Shown here: positions 24,173 through 35,125 of the stretch, piece after piece | Layout of the letters: every line of letters begins with the position of its first letter | How positions within the stretch are numbered: the first letter of the stretch is position 1 | Source: Cytospora piceicola | Taxonomy: Eukaryota > Ascomycota > Sordariomycetes > Diaporthales > Cytosporaceae | Length of the DNA: 64,000 nucleotides | Assembly: GCA_023375675.1 (NCBI GenBank) | Contig: JALQBC010000006.1 | Span: forward strand, 868,001 to 932,000 | Direction: 5' to 3' | Notes under the pieces: model-generated | What the model was told of the DNA's origin: nothing | The model's database searches: none | What the model saw: the letters and a program-made list of their open reading frames with translations, nothing else | Program-made: the position numbers and the translations under genes

Positions 24173-25093
24173 TGTCCGCGTTGTCGTCCTCTCGGGAAGA
24201 GCTCAGCGAGGAGTAAAGGAATATTGGAGGTCGATAGGTTCGTATGGGGGGGGGGGGGTTTTCGGGTTGTAGGTGAGTCGGTAGTAGAAGTGAGTGTTCC
24301 CAGGATTGTGTCTGACGGCGAATTCTACTTTATACGGGGTACTGGCGAGTGATTGGATTGCTGCACCGTTGAGAAAAGTGACGGCTTTTTTTAGTGGAGT
24401 TGTTGACCGGGGTGAAGCTGCTGGTTTTTGTTGCAGACCTGACGTTTCCAAGGCAGATATATGATGGATGTATCCAGTCTGCTGAGTTTGGTTGGTGCCA
24501 AAGCGCCCTTCGAGTCTGCACCGCTGTCGCTCCTCGGCAGTGAATGTGGCTCAGATTCAGAGGCAGTGGATTCGTTCCGGAATGCGCCTCTCAGGAGTCG
24601 AAGCAAGAGAGCTAAAGGGCCTGAAGGGCTACTGTGTTGTTGGTGCTGTGGGATGCCTCAACTTCGGTTGTGTCCGTATAGCTATCAGGTTCAGGTTGAC
24701 CGTAGATCGGGCTGTGCAGTTGTTGCTGGTGGTCCTGCTTGGTGGTCGGGAGGTCGGAAGATTGATAAGACAAAGGAATGACGAATGTTGGTTGTTTTTT
24801 TTGTGGTCTGGCAGCGAGTTGTGTTGCAGTGCGTCCGTTGCTGTTCCTTTGACAGGACTGAATGTGGGGGCGAATTGGGGGGTTTTGGGTTCTCACATCA
24901 GAGTTCCTTAGCCTACGATGAACACCTGGGCGAAGACCTTACTTATTACCTAGGCAAGTACCTATATGGTATGTGGGAGGAGGGCTCGTGCTTGCTCGTG
25001 TTTACAATAAAAACAAGGTAATAAGGTAATAAAGTAATAAAGTCTGATCTCCGTCTGCCCTTTTGATTTATAACTGTTCAAACCCCTTCTACT
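24173..25093. other. Gene-free stretch left of the retrotransposon
   Basis: This contains the promoter of the transporter gene, an 11-bp G run near 24247, and a TACCTAGG-type motif near 24938-24960. Base composition is ordinary right up to the retrotransposon border. Confidence 0.5.
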
Positions 25094-25098
25094 CAATC
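25094..25098. repeat. Target-site duplication, left copy
   Basis: CAATC immediately precedes the 5' LTR and is repeated exactly after the 3' LTR at 31461-31465. Five bases is the normal duplication length for LTR retrotransposons. Confidence 0.85.
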
Positions 25099-25264
25099 TG
25101 TTACACGTAATATATACTCGATTAATATATTAATGTATTATCTCGTACCCCGCTTACTCGGGTACGCTAATTTCTATATTAAATATATCCCGAAGTTAAT
25201 TATATAACTTACTTATTTATATAAACCGAGGTATTTCCGTAAACACCCTTACTACCGTCTAATA
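25099..25264 (-). repeat. Left LTR (3' LTR in element orientation)
   Basis: This is 166 bp, starting TGTTACACG and ending CCGTCTAATA. It aligns without gaps to the right LTR. About twenty differences separate the two copies, all transitions. The outermost third keeps C and G where the right copy has T and A. Confidence 0.92.
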
Positions 25265-26739
25265 TACCCCTTAAAGGAAGCTATCTACAGATAGGTTTCT
25301 CTACGTAGGCCTTTTTCTTAAGGTGTTAACCCTTATAAAAAGGTAAAGTAGGTAAGGTTTATTATAGCTATATAGCTAACTATATTTAGTAGTATTACTT
25401 ATAAAACGCGCTTTTTTTCTTTTTATTTATTATTATATAGTTATTACTACTACTACTATTATCGTAATAGTAGTAGTAATAATAATTAGTAAAGCTTTAA
25501 TAGTTCTTTTTATACGTTCTTTTTTAATCGTTTATATAATACTTTTTTATTTTAAAGAAAAAGTAGCCGAAATAGCTAACAATATATTTTTTACTAAGCT
25601 AAGCCTTACTTTAAAGCAGGCTACCTTAATATATCTTTTTATATCTTTATTCTTTATATCTTTTTTAATTAATATATAGCTTAGTAATACTATCGTTCGT
25701 TTAAACGATAATAACAACGATAAAAATAAAGATAAAGATAAAGATATAAACGAAAATAAAAATAAAGTCGAAAATAAAAATAAAGAAAAAGACGAAAATA
25801 AAAATAAAAGTAAAGGTAAGGCCGATATAAAGCTTACTATAAATACTTTTTCTATAGTTTTTCTTATTAAGTTATTTACTAATACCTTTATTTTAAAGAA
25901 ATAAAAAGGTTAAAGGCTAACTATAGTTTCCGACTACTTTTTATATTCTATATATAATACGATCTGCCGGGATTTATATTATACTTTACCGGCGTTATAC
26001 CTACTAATAAGCGTATTAAAAGTCTATAAACTTTTATTACAACTAAGCTAAAGGTTATATAAAAACGTATACGTAGTATATATAGGTTAGTTATATATAC
26101 CTTTTTATATCGGTTAGTATAAAGCTTAAGGTTTATACTTTCGATTCTTTTTATAAAAGAATTCGAGAAGGCGTTTAAACTAATAAAGGCGAAGTAAAAA
26201 GAGTACGTCGTTATATATATACCTTTTTTATTAGTATTATAGTTATTAAAGCTATATAGAAGTAAAGGGCTTTTTTAAACTTTTACTTTTAATCGGTAAT
26301 TTAGCTATAAAGGAAAAGCTATCGACTTTAAGTATAGTAATCTATTTAAAAATAATATAATATAATTTAAACGTTTTTATATATAGGCCGGTATACTTTA
26401 TAACTTTCTTTTTTTTTTTTTAATTTTATAATATATACTTTTATATATCTATATTAGATTAGTAAGTTTTTTAGTTTATTAATTATATCGTTTTCTAAGT
26501 CTTATACTTATTATTTTCGAATTTTATCTTTAATATTAATTAGCTTAAGTTAAGTAATAAACTTTTAATAGCTAATAACAGAAAGTGTTTTAGTTAGTTT
26601 ATTAATAACTATATTTAAGGTATTAACGTAATTAATATATAAGTGTTTTTATTAAACTTTTTATTATAGTTAGTAATTATATATATTTATATAGTAAAGT
26701 TTTATATTAAGCTAGGTAATCTTTTTATTTACTAGCTTA

Positions 26740-27600
26740 ATTATTTATATATTATTATACTATAGTTAAATAGTTTATTAGTTAAATTAAACCTTTAGTT
26801 TTTATATAAGCCGATATTAAAAGAAAGCTTTTTTTAATACTTAAGTAAAAAAGAGTAATTTAGTTTTTATAATAAAAGTAGTTATAGTATTTTACTTATT
26901 CGCCCTTTATCTAATATATTTATTAAATAGTCTTATTATATATATTTATAAACTTCAACGGTTTAAGCTATTATCGATAAAAGATAAGTTATTTTATACC
27001 TTAAAAAAGTTTACTTTTTTTAATTCGAAAGTAAAAGCTAATATTTAAGTAAGATATATTAAGACCCGGTCGGCTACTTTATAATACTATAGCTTTAAAT
27101 TAATATTAAACCGTATAAGCTTAAATACTATAAAAGCTATATCTAGCTTTATAATTACTATTATATATAGAATTAATCCGACTTTACGTTAATATAAACA
27201 AGCTAATATAATAAACGTTTTATCCGGATATAGTAATAGTTTTATTAAAGTTATTAATATTTTATATAAAACCTATTACTATATTTACGCGAAGGATAAT
27301 ATTTTATTTATATAGTTTACTTAAAAGAGTTAGATCTTTTATATAACTTTATTTTAAAATATTATAATACTTAGAAACTATTAAAGGTTATTTTTATTTA
27401 TAATTTTATATTATAACTTTAGTTATTTAGTAGCTTTTTTAGCTACTTTCTTATTTTTATTTTAATACGTAATAATAATATTATTTATATAGAAGAAAAT
27501 TAGTACGTTGTTTTATATAAAATAATAAGGCTTATAAAAAACTAAAGTAAAACCGATCTTTTTAAGTATATAAGTAAGTTCTTTTTATTATAGTAATAAA
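26740..27600 (-). pseudogene. Copia reverse transcriptase / RNase H relic
   Basis: Read on the minus strand, the segment keeps recognisable copia spacing: an FFY-x-x-x-III stretch where the catalytic YVDD has become Tyr-Ile-Asn-Asn through G-to-A changes (27480-27491). A Lys-rich helix and an L-stop-stop-FLSI block follow, where relatives have L-Q-W-F-L-G. Near 26.78 kb, KGLI-stop-LINYL resembles the end of the RNase H domain (KxxIWL). Stops sit mainly where Gln (CAA/CAG) or Trp (TGG) is expected. Limits are approximate. Confidence 0.7.
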
Positions 27601-30600
27601 GATTCTTTAAGTCTATAAAGGGCCTTTTTTAGTAAAAAGACCTACTTTAGCTTTTAATATCCTTATAGTATACGTATATAAATCTTTTTATTAAGTAATA
27701 CGTTAATAAAGGTATTAACTATATTATACTAAATAAGTTCGAAATTAAACTTAGCTATAATTACTATTACTATTTTAAATAACTTTTTAGTAAAAATAGC
27801 TATATAAGTTTCTTTTATATCGCCTTTTTATTATTAATCCTTTCGGATAACTAGCTAAGCTTTATATTTAGTAAAAAACTTATATTTATTATATTTATAA
27901 ATATATACTTATATATAGTTTAGTAAAGTTTTTTTAGCTATTATATCTACTACCTTTTCTTCTTATAACCGTATTTCCTTATAGCTTTAAAGATAGTTTT
28001 TTTTTATTTACTTAAATAAATTTCTGTAGATATATCTATAGCGTTTATAAAACGTCTTTAAAACTAAAGGCAGCTTTTATTTATATATTTTCTGTTTTTT
28101 TTTATAAGCGATATAATATTATACCCGGATTTATACTTTTTATCTTTTAGAATAACCTTTTTATCTCTTTTTATACTATACCTTTTATAATAGTCTTTTT
28201 ATTTTATTATTCTAGTTAGTTTTATAGTCTTTCTATATTAAACGTTAAAATCTATAAATATACTTTATTAGTTTAAAGTATTATTTTATCTTTTAAATAC
28301 TTTTCGTTTATTTTTATTATAAAAGCTGTAAAGATAAAGCTATATAATAGAGGAAGAGATACCTTTAAGGTTAGTAGGTATACGTATACTTTACTTAAAA
28401 AGTAATTAGTCTTTTTAATATACTTTTCTACTGTTTTATTCTTGTTTTTATATACTTTTGCTTTTATATTAACTTTAACGTAAACAGTATTACTTTCGAA
28501 ATCTCTTACTTTTTTCTTTTTAAGTAAAACACTTATTAAGTTTTCTTATAAGATTATTTATTAATATAGGTATTTTTATAATATATCGGTATCTACCTTT
28601 TAAATATTATTTTATAAGTAATTTATTTAGCTATTAAACGTTATTTTTTTATCGAAAATAATATTTTTTAAAGCGTATATCTTATTAGTTTAAAGGTTTT
28701 ATATTTTATAGATATTAATCGATTTATATCTTATAAGGTAGTTTATTTAAGCTTAAAGGTTTATCTTCTTTAATTATTTTATTTTACTTTATACTATAAG
28801 TATTATTATATATACTTTATAGTTAAATACCTGTAAATAGTATACTTAAGGGCGGAAATTAATAGAAAACTTAGCTATAAGTTTATTCTATCTTTTTAAT
28901 AAGGTTTTTTATTACTTTTAAATATATTTCGGAAGCCGGTTATATAAATATACGGCTATTTTAATTATTTCTCTTTAAAAGAAATTCGGAAGTTTTATAT
29001 AAACTATTATATATTTTACCTTTATAGTAACTATACCTTTTAAACGTTCGGTAATACCGTTTTATACTTATATCTAAAGTACTAAAAGCTCGATTTTAAT
29101 ATTATTATTATTTTTTAGCTAGTCTTTTAACTATTATAGTTTAACGATTTCTTTATCGTACTCGAAGGTTTTAAGTATTACTTCTTTATTCTTTATAGTT
29201 CTTATAAAAGATTTTAATAAGCGTTTTAACGTAGTTTAGTCTTAGTTTCGAAGGTAATAGTTATATATTACCTTTGTTTTATAGTAAGTAAAAAAGGCTA
29301 CTGCTTTATATCTTTTAAGGTTTTTTATAATATCGATAAAATTTAAGGCGAAACGCTAGATTTTTTATAGTTTTTTTCGAAAAACCCGGAATATTTATCT
29401 TTTTATCTTTTTTATAATATATCCGTTATATTCGTATATATAAGGCTTTTATTTTATTTAAATATTTCGGTATAAGCTAATAACTTTATTAAGTCTTTTT
29501 AGCTTTAGATATTTTAGCTATAAGTATTAGAATTTATCCGAAACCTGCCGTTTTATCTTTTATAACGTTATATTAAATAAGACTATTCTTTCCCCGAGTA
29601 TAACTTTAGTTATAGTATTTAAAAGCCTTTTTAGTATATTTTATTTATATTTTATAAAAAGAGTATATAAGAAAGAGTTATTATAGTTTTGTTTAATAGT
29701 ATTTTAGTTTCTTTTATTATTTTAATAGTATCTTTTTTTTTAAAACTAGTTAAGTAATATTAAGTTATATATAAATCCCTTATAAAAGGCTACGTTTTTA
29801 ACTTTAAATACTTTTAAGCTGTTATCCTTTTATACTTTAATATCGATATTTTTTTATACGAAAATAAGTACTTTTCTATTTTTAACAATTACGTACTTAA
29901 AGAGGTTTACTACTTTAACGTTTATAAACCGATAAATATTATTAAAAATAAGTATAGTCGTACTTAAGTTTAATAAGGTTAACTATATAAGTAAGTAAAT
30001 AAATTCGATCTTTATATTTTAAAACGCTATTTATACTTTAACTAAAAAAATAGTTAATATATACTTTTATACTAATTATTATTTACCTACTTTTTAAATT
30101 TTAAGCTCTTCGATCTAATAAGCTAAGTCTTTATCTTATTAAATCCTTTACTTTGTTATTAAAACGTCGGGATAATATAGTTTAAACTATAAAATAACTT
30201 TTTTAAAGAATATTACTTAGTAGTTTTATAAACGATATAGTTTCTTATATACCTTATATAACGCTTTATTACGTTTAAGTAAAGATTTTTTTTTACTTTC
30301 TTTCCGTTTTAAACTATTCCGGGCTTATTTTCTTTTTAGCTTACCTTTACCTTATTCCGTCGATCCTTTTATTAAGGTTTCTTTTTAACTATATTAAACA
30401 TTATATACTATATATACGTTACGTTTTATTTAGTTATATAAAGTAACCGCTTTTACTACTATATATAGTTTTTAACGAAAGTTTATTACTATATAAATAT
30501 AACTAAAACTATTATTATTTATTTTCGATTAGTTAGTAATTTTATAGCTAGTTACTTAGCTTTTAAGATAATTTATACGGCTAAATATTATAAATAGATA

Positions 30601-31294
30601 GTCTGTTTAGCTATAGGCTTTAAAGATTTAAGAGATTTAATATTTATTACTTATAGCTATTACTTTTTCTTATTCTTTAATTTAAGTTATAAATCGTTTT
30701 TATATTATTTTATAGTTTAAAGCCGTTAATATTATATTATAATTATCCGAAGTATCGGCTTTTCTGTTTTATATCTTTAGCTACGTTATTGTTAGTAGAT
30801 TAGCGTATTAGTTATTTAAATCTTTAATATAATAGTATATTAAAGTATAAGTTTTTATAACCGAATTTAATACTTAGCTTTATATTATTACCTTTTAAGT
30901 TTTATATATATTTTACTTTTTCGTATTAAACTTATAGTTTTTTTATACTTATAAATAGTTTATACGACTAATTATAAACAGTTCTAAAACTTTAATAGCC
31001 GGGCTTAAAGCTTTACGTTATACTACCGTTTAACGTATTAAAGTAGCTTATTCGAACTTCTTTAATAGTAGTATTTATAAAAAAGATAGTTAAGCTTTTT
31101 CTTATATTATAATTAGCTAGATATCTGCTTATTTTACCTTAATTTTAAGCTAATTTTCGAAGGTATCTTAGTTTTTAAAGGTCTTATAAATAACCGTAAT
31201 ACTAGCTAAGGTATTATAGGCTATTATTTCTTTTTCGAGCAGGTATATATACGGTATAACACGATTAACTCTTATAACGTATAAGACTTTTAAT

Positions 31295-31460
31295 TATTAT
31301 ATATAATATATACTCGATTAATATATTAATATATTATCTTATACCCCGTTTACTCGGGTATACTAATTTCTATATTAAATATATCCCGAAGTTAATTATA
31401 TAACTTACTTATTTATACGGACCGAGGTATTTCCGCAGGCACCCCTGCTGCCGTCTAACA
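31295..31460 (-). repeat. Right LTR (5' LTR in element orientation)
   Basis: This is 166 bp, ending GCTGCCGTCTAACA with the outer bases unmutated. Its inner end begins TATTATATAT where the left copy has TGTTACACGT. The equal length to the left LTR fixes the element borders. Confidence 0.92.
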
Positions 31461-31465
31461 CAATC
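31461..31465. repeat. Target-site duplication, right copy
   Basis: CAATC, identical to 25094-25098. Confidence 0.85.
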
Positions 31466-31643
31466 CAAGTTCCCTCCGGGATTTGCAACCACTAAGGAGC
31501 GCCAAGGCATTGGCTGATGGTCACGAGGCGACGACGACATTGACATTCCGGGACCGGGAGCAGGAGACTTGGCCTACCAGTCAGTCTACCAGTCAGTCTA
31601 TCAGCCTACTTACATGCAGTAATTTAGACCGGACCTAAACCCC

Positions 31644-31683
31644 GGACTTGGACCCGGACTTGGACTTGGACTTGGACTTGGAC
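31644..31683. repeat. GGACTT hexamer tandem repeat
   Basis: About six to seven units of GGACTT with one GGACCC variant, 180 bp right of the retrotransposon. Simple sequence. Confidence 0.8.
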
Positions 31684-33700
31684 ATAGGGTGCGATGATTG
31701 CCACGACTGGGCGATACCTTCCAAATTACTGGATGCTGGGTGCTGTCCGTGGCCAACAACAGAGATGCCACGCCAGCTCAGCTCAGCTCAGCACAGCACA
31801 CAGCACAGCAACTCAGAGAGGGACTCCAGGTAAATCCAATGCGAACGTCCCCTGTCCAACTGTCTGAGATCATGCCGTCCCTCCCAGATCTCCGAATGCC
31901 CCCAATCGGTTTAACCTTTTTGGCTGCTGCTTACTGCCAGGCAGCTTGGCAGTCACCGGTAACGAGTGAGCCACGCCAGCGGGTAACCGGGGACCAGTCT
32001 CACCGGTCTAGATTTGTGTGACTTCTCCCCCGAAACTGATTGGTCTTGCCCCAGACTGATGTCGTGGTGTCTCCTTGTCCTTGGAGGGCACCATCACCCA
32101 TGGTGGGTGGGTGTGAGGTGCGTGTCTCTTCAGCGCAGCCACCTGGGGGCGCGTACGGGGGCCCCTGATCAACATTGGATGACAGGCATGATGACGGCGT
32201 CCGGGCTGGAGAGGCTGACCAGACTTACAGGAACCTACGGGAACTCGCAGGCACACAGTAGCAGTGCAGATATATGGTACACACCTTCTTTCACCCACGC
32301 AGACTGGCAGATAGATACACACCACACGGCCTGCCAATTACATGCACACAGGTTCACCAGAACACCAGGTATTGGGATGCGGGTGTTGGTTCCGTGTGTA
32401 ACCATTGGGTGACCGGCTGGGCAGCCTGGGCTGCTGGGCAAGCCACACACGATGTTGCTACGCTATACTGCTTATCTTGAGTTGCAGTATGATGGCGACG
32501 TTTTACACTCCGCTTTCGCCTTATAGGGACCCAACATATGTACCCGAAATAGATATCTACAGTACCAAGTATGTAGGTACCCTGATTAACATGGGGACGC
32601 GTGGACGTCAGAGGATCGGTCGGATCAACCCAGTACATGTACTGATGGGCATCAAGGCTGAAATCATCAACTCTCTGCGTGACGTCACTCACTTCAGTAA
32701 TTGTGTTGGTGTGAGTATACAGGTGCACTGGCGGACTGACGGAACACGGACCTGGATACTATTGTGGGATGGGATGATTTGACTTACTTAGTACACAGTA
32801 CCTATGTAGGTAGTAGCGAATGTATTATGTGATATTACGGACCCGTACAGTCGGCCCGTACCACAACACATCATTGTAAGCGTTGTGTAGTCATCCGAAC
32901 AATTGATGATGATGAGTGAGTGAGTTAGTGAGTGGGTTGGAAAGTCGGTTGCTGAAGCACGATAACCCATCCATCATATATCCCTGGAAATTAGGAAACT
33001 AGCAGCCATGCTGCCGTAATACCCTACCAGGCTAGGTAGTGTAGTAGAGCGCCCGGGCAACCGTAACCGAGAATATCCTTGGGTATGTCGGCACCTGGGT
33101 TGCCCCTGCAACGTCCTGGTCTACATATCCAAATTTCGGCCGAGTTCGAAGGTCGACGATGCCGTCATGGTACCATAGTACCAAGTAGGACAACGGAAAT
33201 GGGCTGGACGGCAGGATGGTTGTCGGTGGCACTTTTCTGGCTGCGATCGAACGAGGATCGGCAATCGCTCTGCTCTCAGCGTCAATGTCGACGTCGTCCC
33301 CGGGCTTATCAAGTTTGGACCGGGAATAAATGGCAGGATTTTTTTGAGGTTGAACATGTGCTCAGGTTTTTTTTTTTCTTTCGAGACAGTGAGTGACATA
33401 TACGTCCATGTGCGTTTGTGTGGCTATGTCCGGAGATATATGCCACCAGATGATGCCATTCACATCAGCTGCACCGCCGATCTGCTCGAGCCGTTTGGTG
33501 TTTCATCTCCGCTGTCCATTTTTAACTACTAAGTACTCTGCCGTACGTTTCAGGTAGCCGGAACAGGAAATAAAAACGTGTGATCGATGGGGGAGAAACC
33601 TGATTTCGGGGCCAGTTCTCGAACGAGAGATGATGGAGATGCATCACTTTTCCCTCTGTATGTACTCTACTTACACTACATATGCATCTCACAGGTACGG

Positions 33701-33736
33701 TACTATGATACTATGATACTATGATACTATGATACT
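33701..33736. repeat. 8-bp tandem repeat, 4.5 copies
   Basis: Four and a half perfect copies of TACTATGA in a gene-free stretch. Simple sequence. Confidence 0.85.
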
Positions 33737-35125
33737 GGGTATGGTACGATGATATACACTACTAACATAGCTAGGTGATTAGTAGTACCTAAGAGAGGGT
33801 CAACTGGTAGTTGTGCAGGGTTCATCTGGGTATGTGGTATCATTATCCCCAGCCCAAACTGGGTCCCATCTCCGCAGGCAGCGCAGGCAGTTTGGCAGTC
33901 AGGCAGTCAACCACAACGTCGCCCCTACATTTAAATCAGGGGGCAACGTCATCGCGGGGAGTGCGTCGTCTTCTCATCGCCCCGCTCCGTTGTCAATATT
34001 TCGACATGTTCGACAATCTCGACCCTCCCAACCCAGGTCCAACCCTAAAGTCATGGTGGAGATGGGGGATCTGATGGCCCTCTTTTCGAGAGAGAAGAGA
34101 GAAGAAAACATTACATATGTTGGTATATGACCTCGAAGGTTGATCATCGAACACTGGAAGTTCCTACTATTGGGAATTGGGTTGTTGACATTGACGTAAT
34201 ATGAGGGGCCTGATTAGCCTACACACAGCATACCCTACCTAAGCAAGTAAGTATCTAAGTACCTTTTTTGGAGGGGCGGGGGGGTTTTTTTTTCTTGGGA
34301 GAAGCCTTGGTTGTAACTTGTAGTGTAACTTGGTCCTTGGAGAATTTCATATTTTGAGGGCCAAAAGGCATTAGTGACGCTAGGCCGTTTTGTGATGGCG
34401 GGAACATCAGACACTTTTACTCTCTGGCACTGTGACGGAAAGATACAATGTACCTCAAATCTCAAATCAAGCCTCATCAGGAAGAGAGAAAGAGGAGAAA
34501 CAGAGAGACAGAGAGAGAGACAGAGAGAGAGAGAGAGACCCCCCCCCCATCATCCCCCCATCATTTCCACACACCCCCAGGTTTGCCAATCACATCCATA
34601 TCTATCAGACCTTGTGACGCGAGACATTAGAAGCTCTCGTGCAACTATTACTTCCTCTGTCCGACATCTTGACTCGTTGGTCTCTCCAATCCACCCACCA
34701 CTTCCACAAAGAGTCAACCCATCACAATCACTCATCATCACCACCACTACCACCACCACCACCCACCACCATTCTCTATCTTCATCACCATCGTCGTCGC
34801 CATTATCCCCCTCTTTAGATGTCAACGGCTTTGTTGAACACTCTCTATCTGATGCGACGGCCCTTTTGACATCCTTTGTCACCTTTGACCTTCACCCCTC
34901 GGATCCAGATTCAAATCCAGCAGAACAAAATCATCCCACAATTCCCTGCATCATCCTCATCCGAACTTCTTTGACTGTTGATCAAGGACACCGAAGCAAG
35001 CACAACCTTAGGAAAGCTACAAAAAGCATCTTTCGACCCTCCTAAACGACCACATGTCGCAGGCTCCCCAATAGCCAACCTCCCACTTCTGCAAAGCATC
35101 AGCACTGCCATCTACCTCAACGGCA

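Larger units (their letters stand above)
25099..31460 (-). mobile_element. RIP-inactivated Ty1/copia LTR retrotransposon, complete
   Basis: The element is 6,362 bp, bounded by two 166-bp direct LTRs beginning TGTTA/TATTA and ending TAATA/TAACA, and flanked by CAATC duplications. The interior is extremely AT-rich, with CpA and TpG almost absent while ApC, GpT and CpG remain. That is the mark of repeat-induced point mutation. Translating the minus strand around 27.2-27.5 kb gives a copia reverse-transcriptase pattern with stops where Gln or Trp codons would be: VLIFFY, then the YVDD box mutated to Tyr-Ile-Asn-Asn (27480-27491), later FLSI and VNYINKILSFA. So the element reads right to left, with gag expected near 31 kb. 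About 1.5 kb lies between the presumed end of pol and the minus-strand 3' LTR, more than is usual for copia. No intact gene remains. Confidence 0.92.
31466..35125. other. Gene-free stretch, 3.7 kb, with simple repeats; promoter and leader of the MAPKK gene
   Basis: No gene recognised. Base composition is normal from the first base after the retrotransposon. It contains GGACTT repeats (31644-31683), TACTATGA repeats (33701-33736), TACCTAGG-type motifs near 32800, 33030 and 34240, and GA/GAGA tracts near 34480-34545. The last 400 bp are rich in CACCACCAC and TCATCA, which is typical of a long pyrimidine/ACC-rich leader before the MAPKK start. Confidence 0.5.

Noticed and set aside
34374..35045. 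223-codon ORF before the MAPKK gene
   Set aside because: It consists of GA repeats and ACC/TCA repeats of the MAPKK promoter and leader; Ser/Thr/Pro low complexity only.
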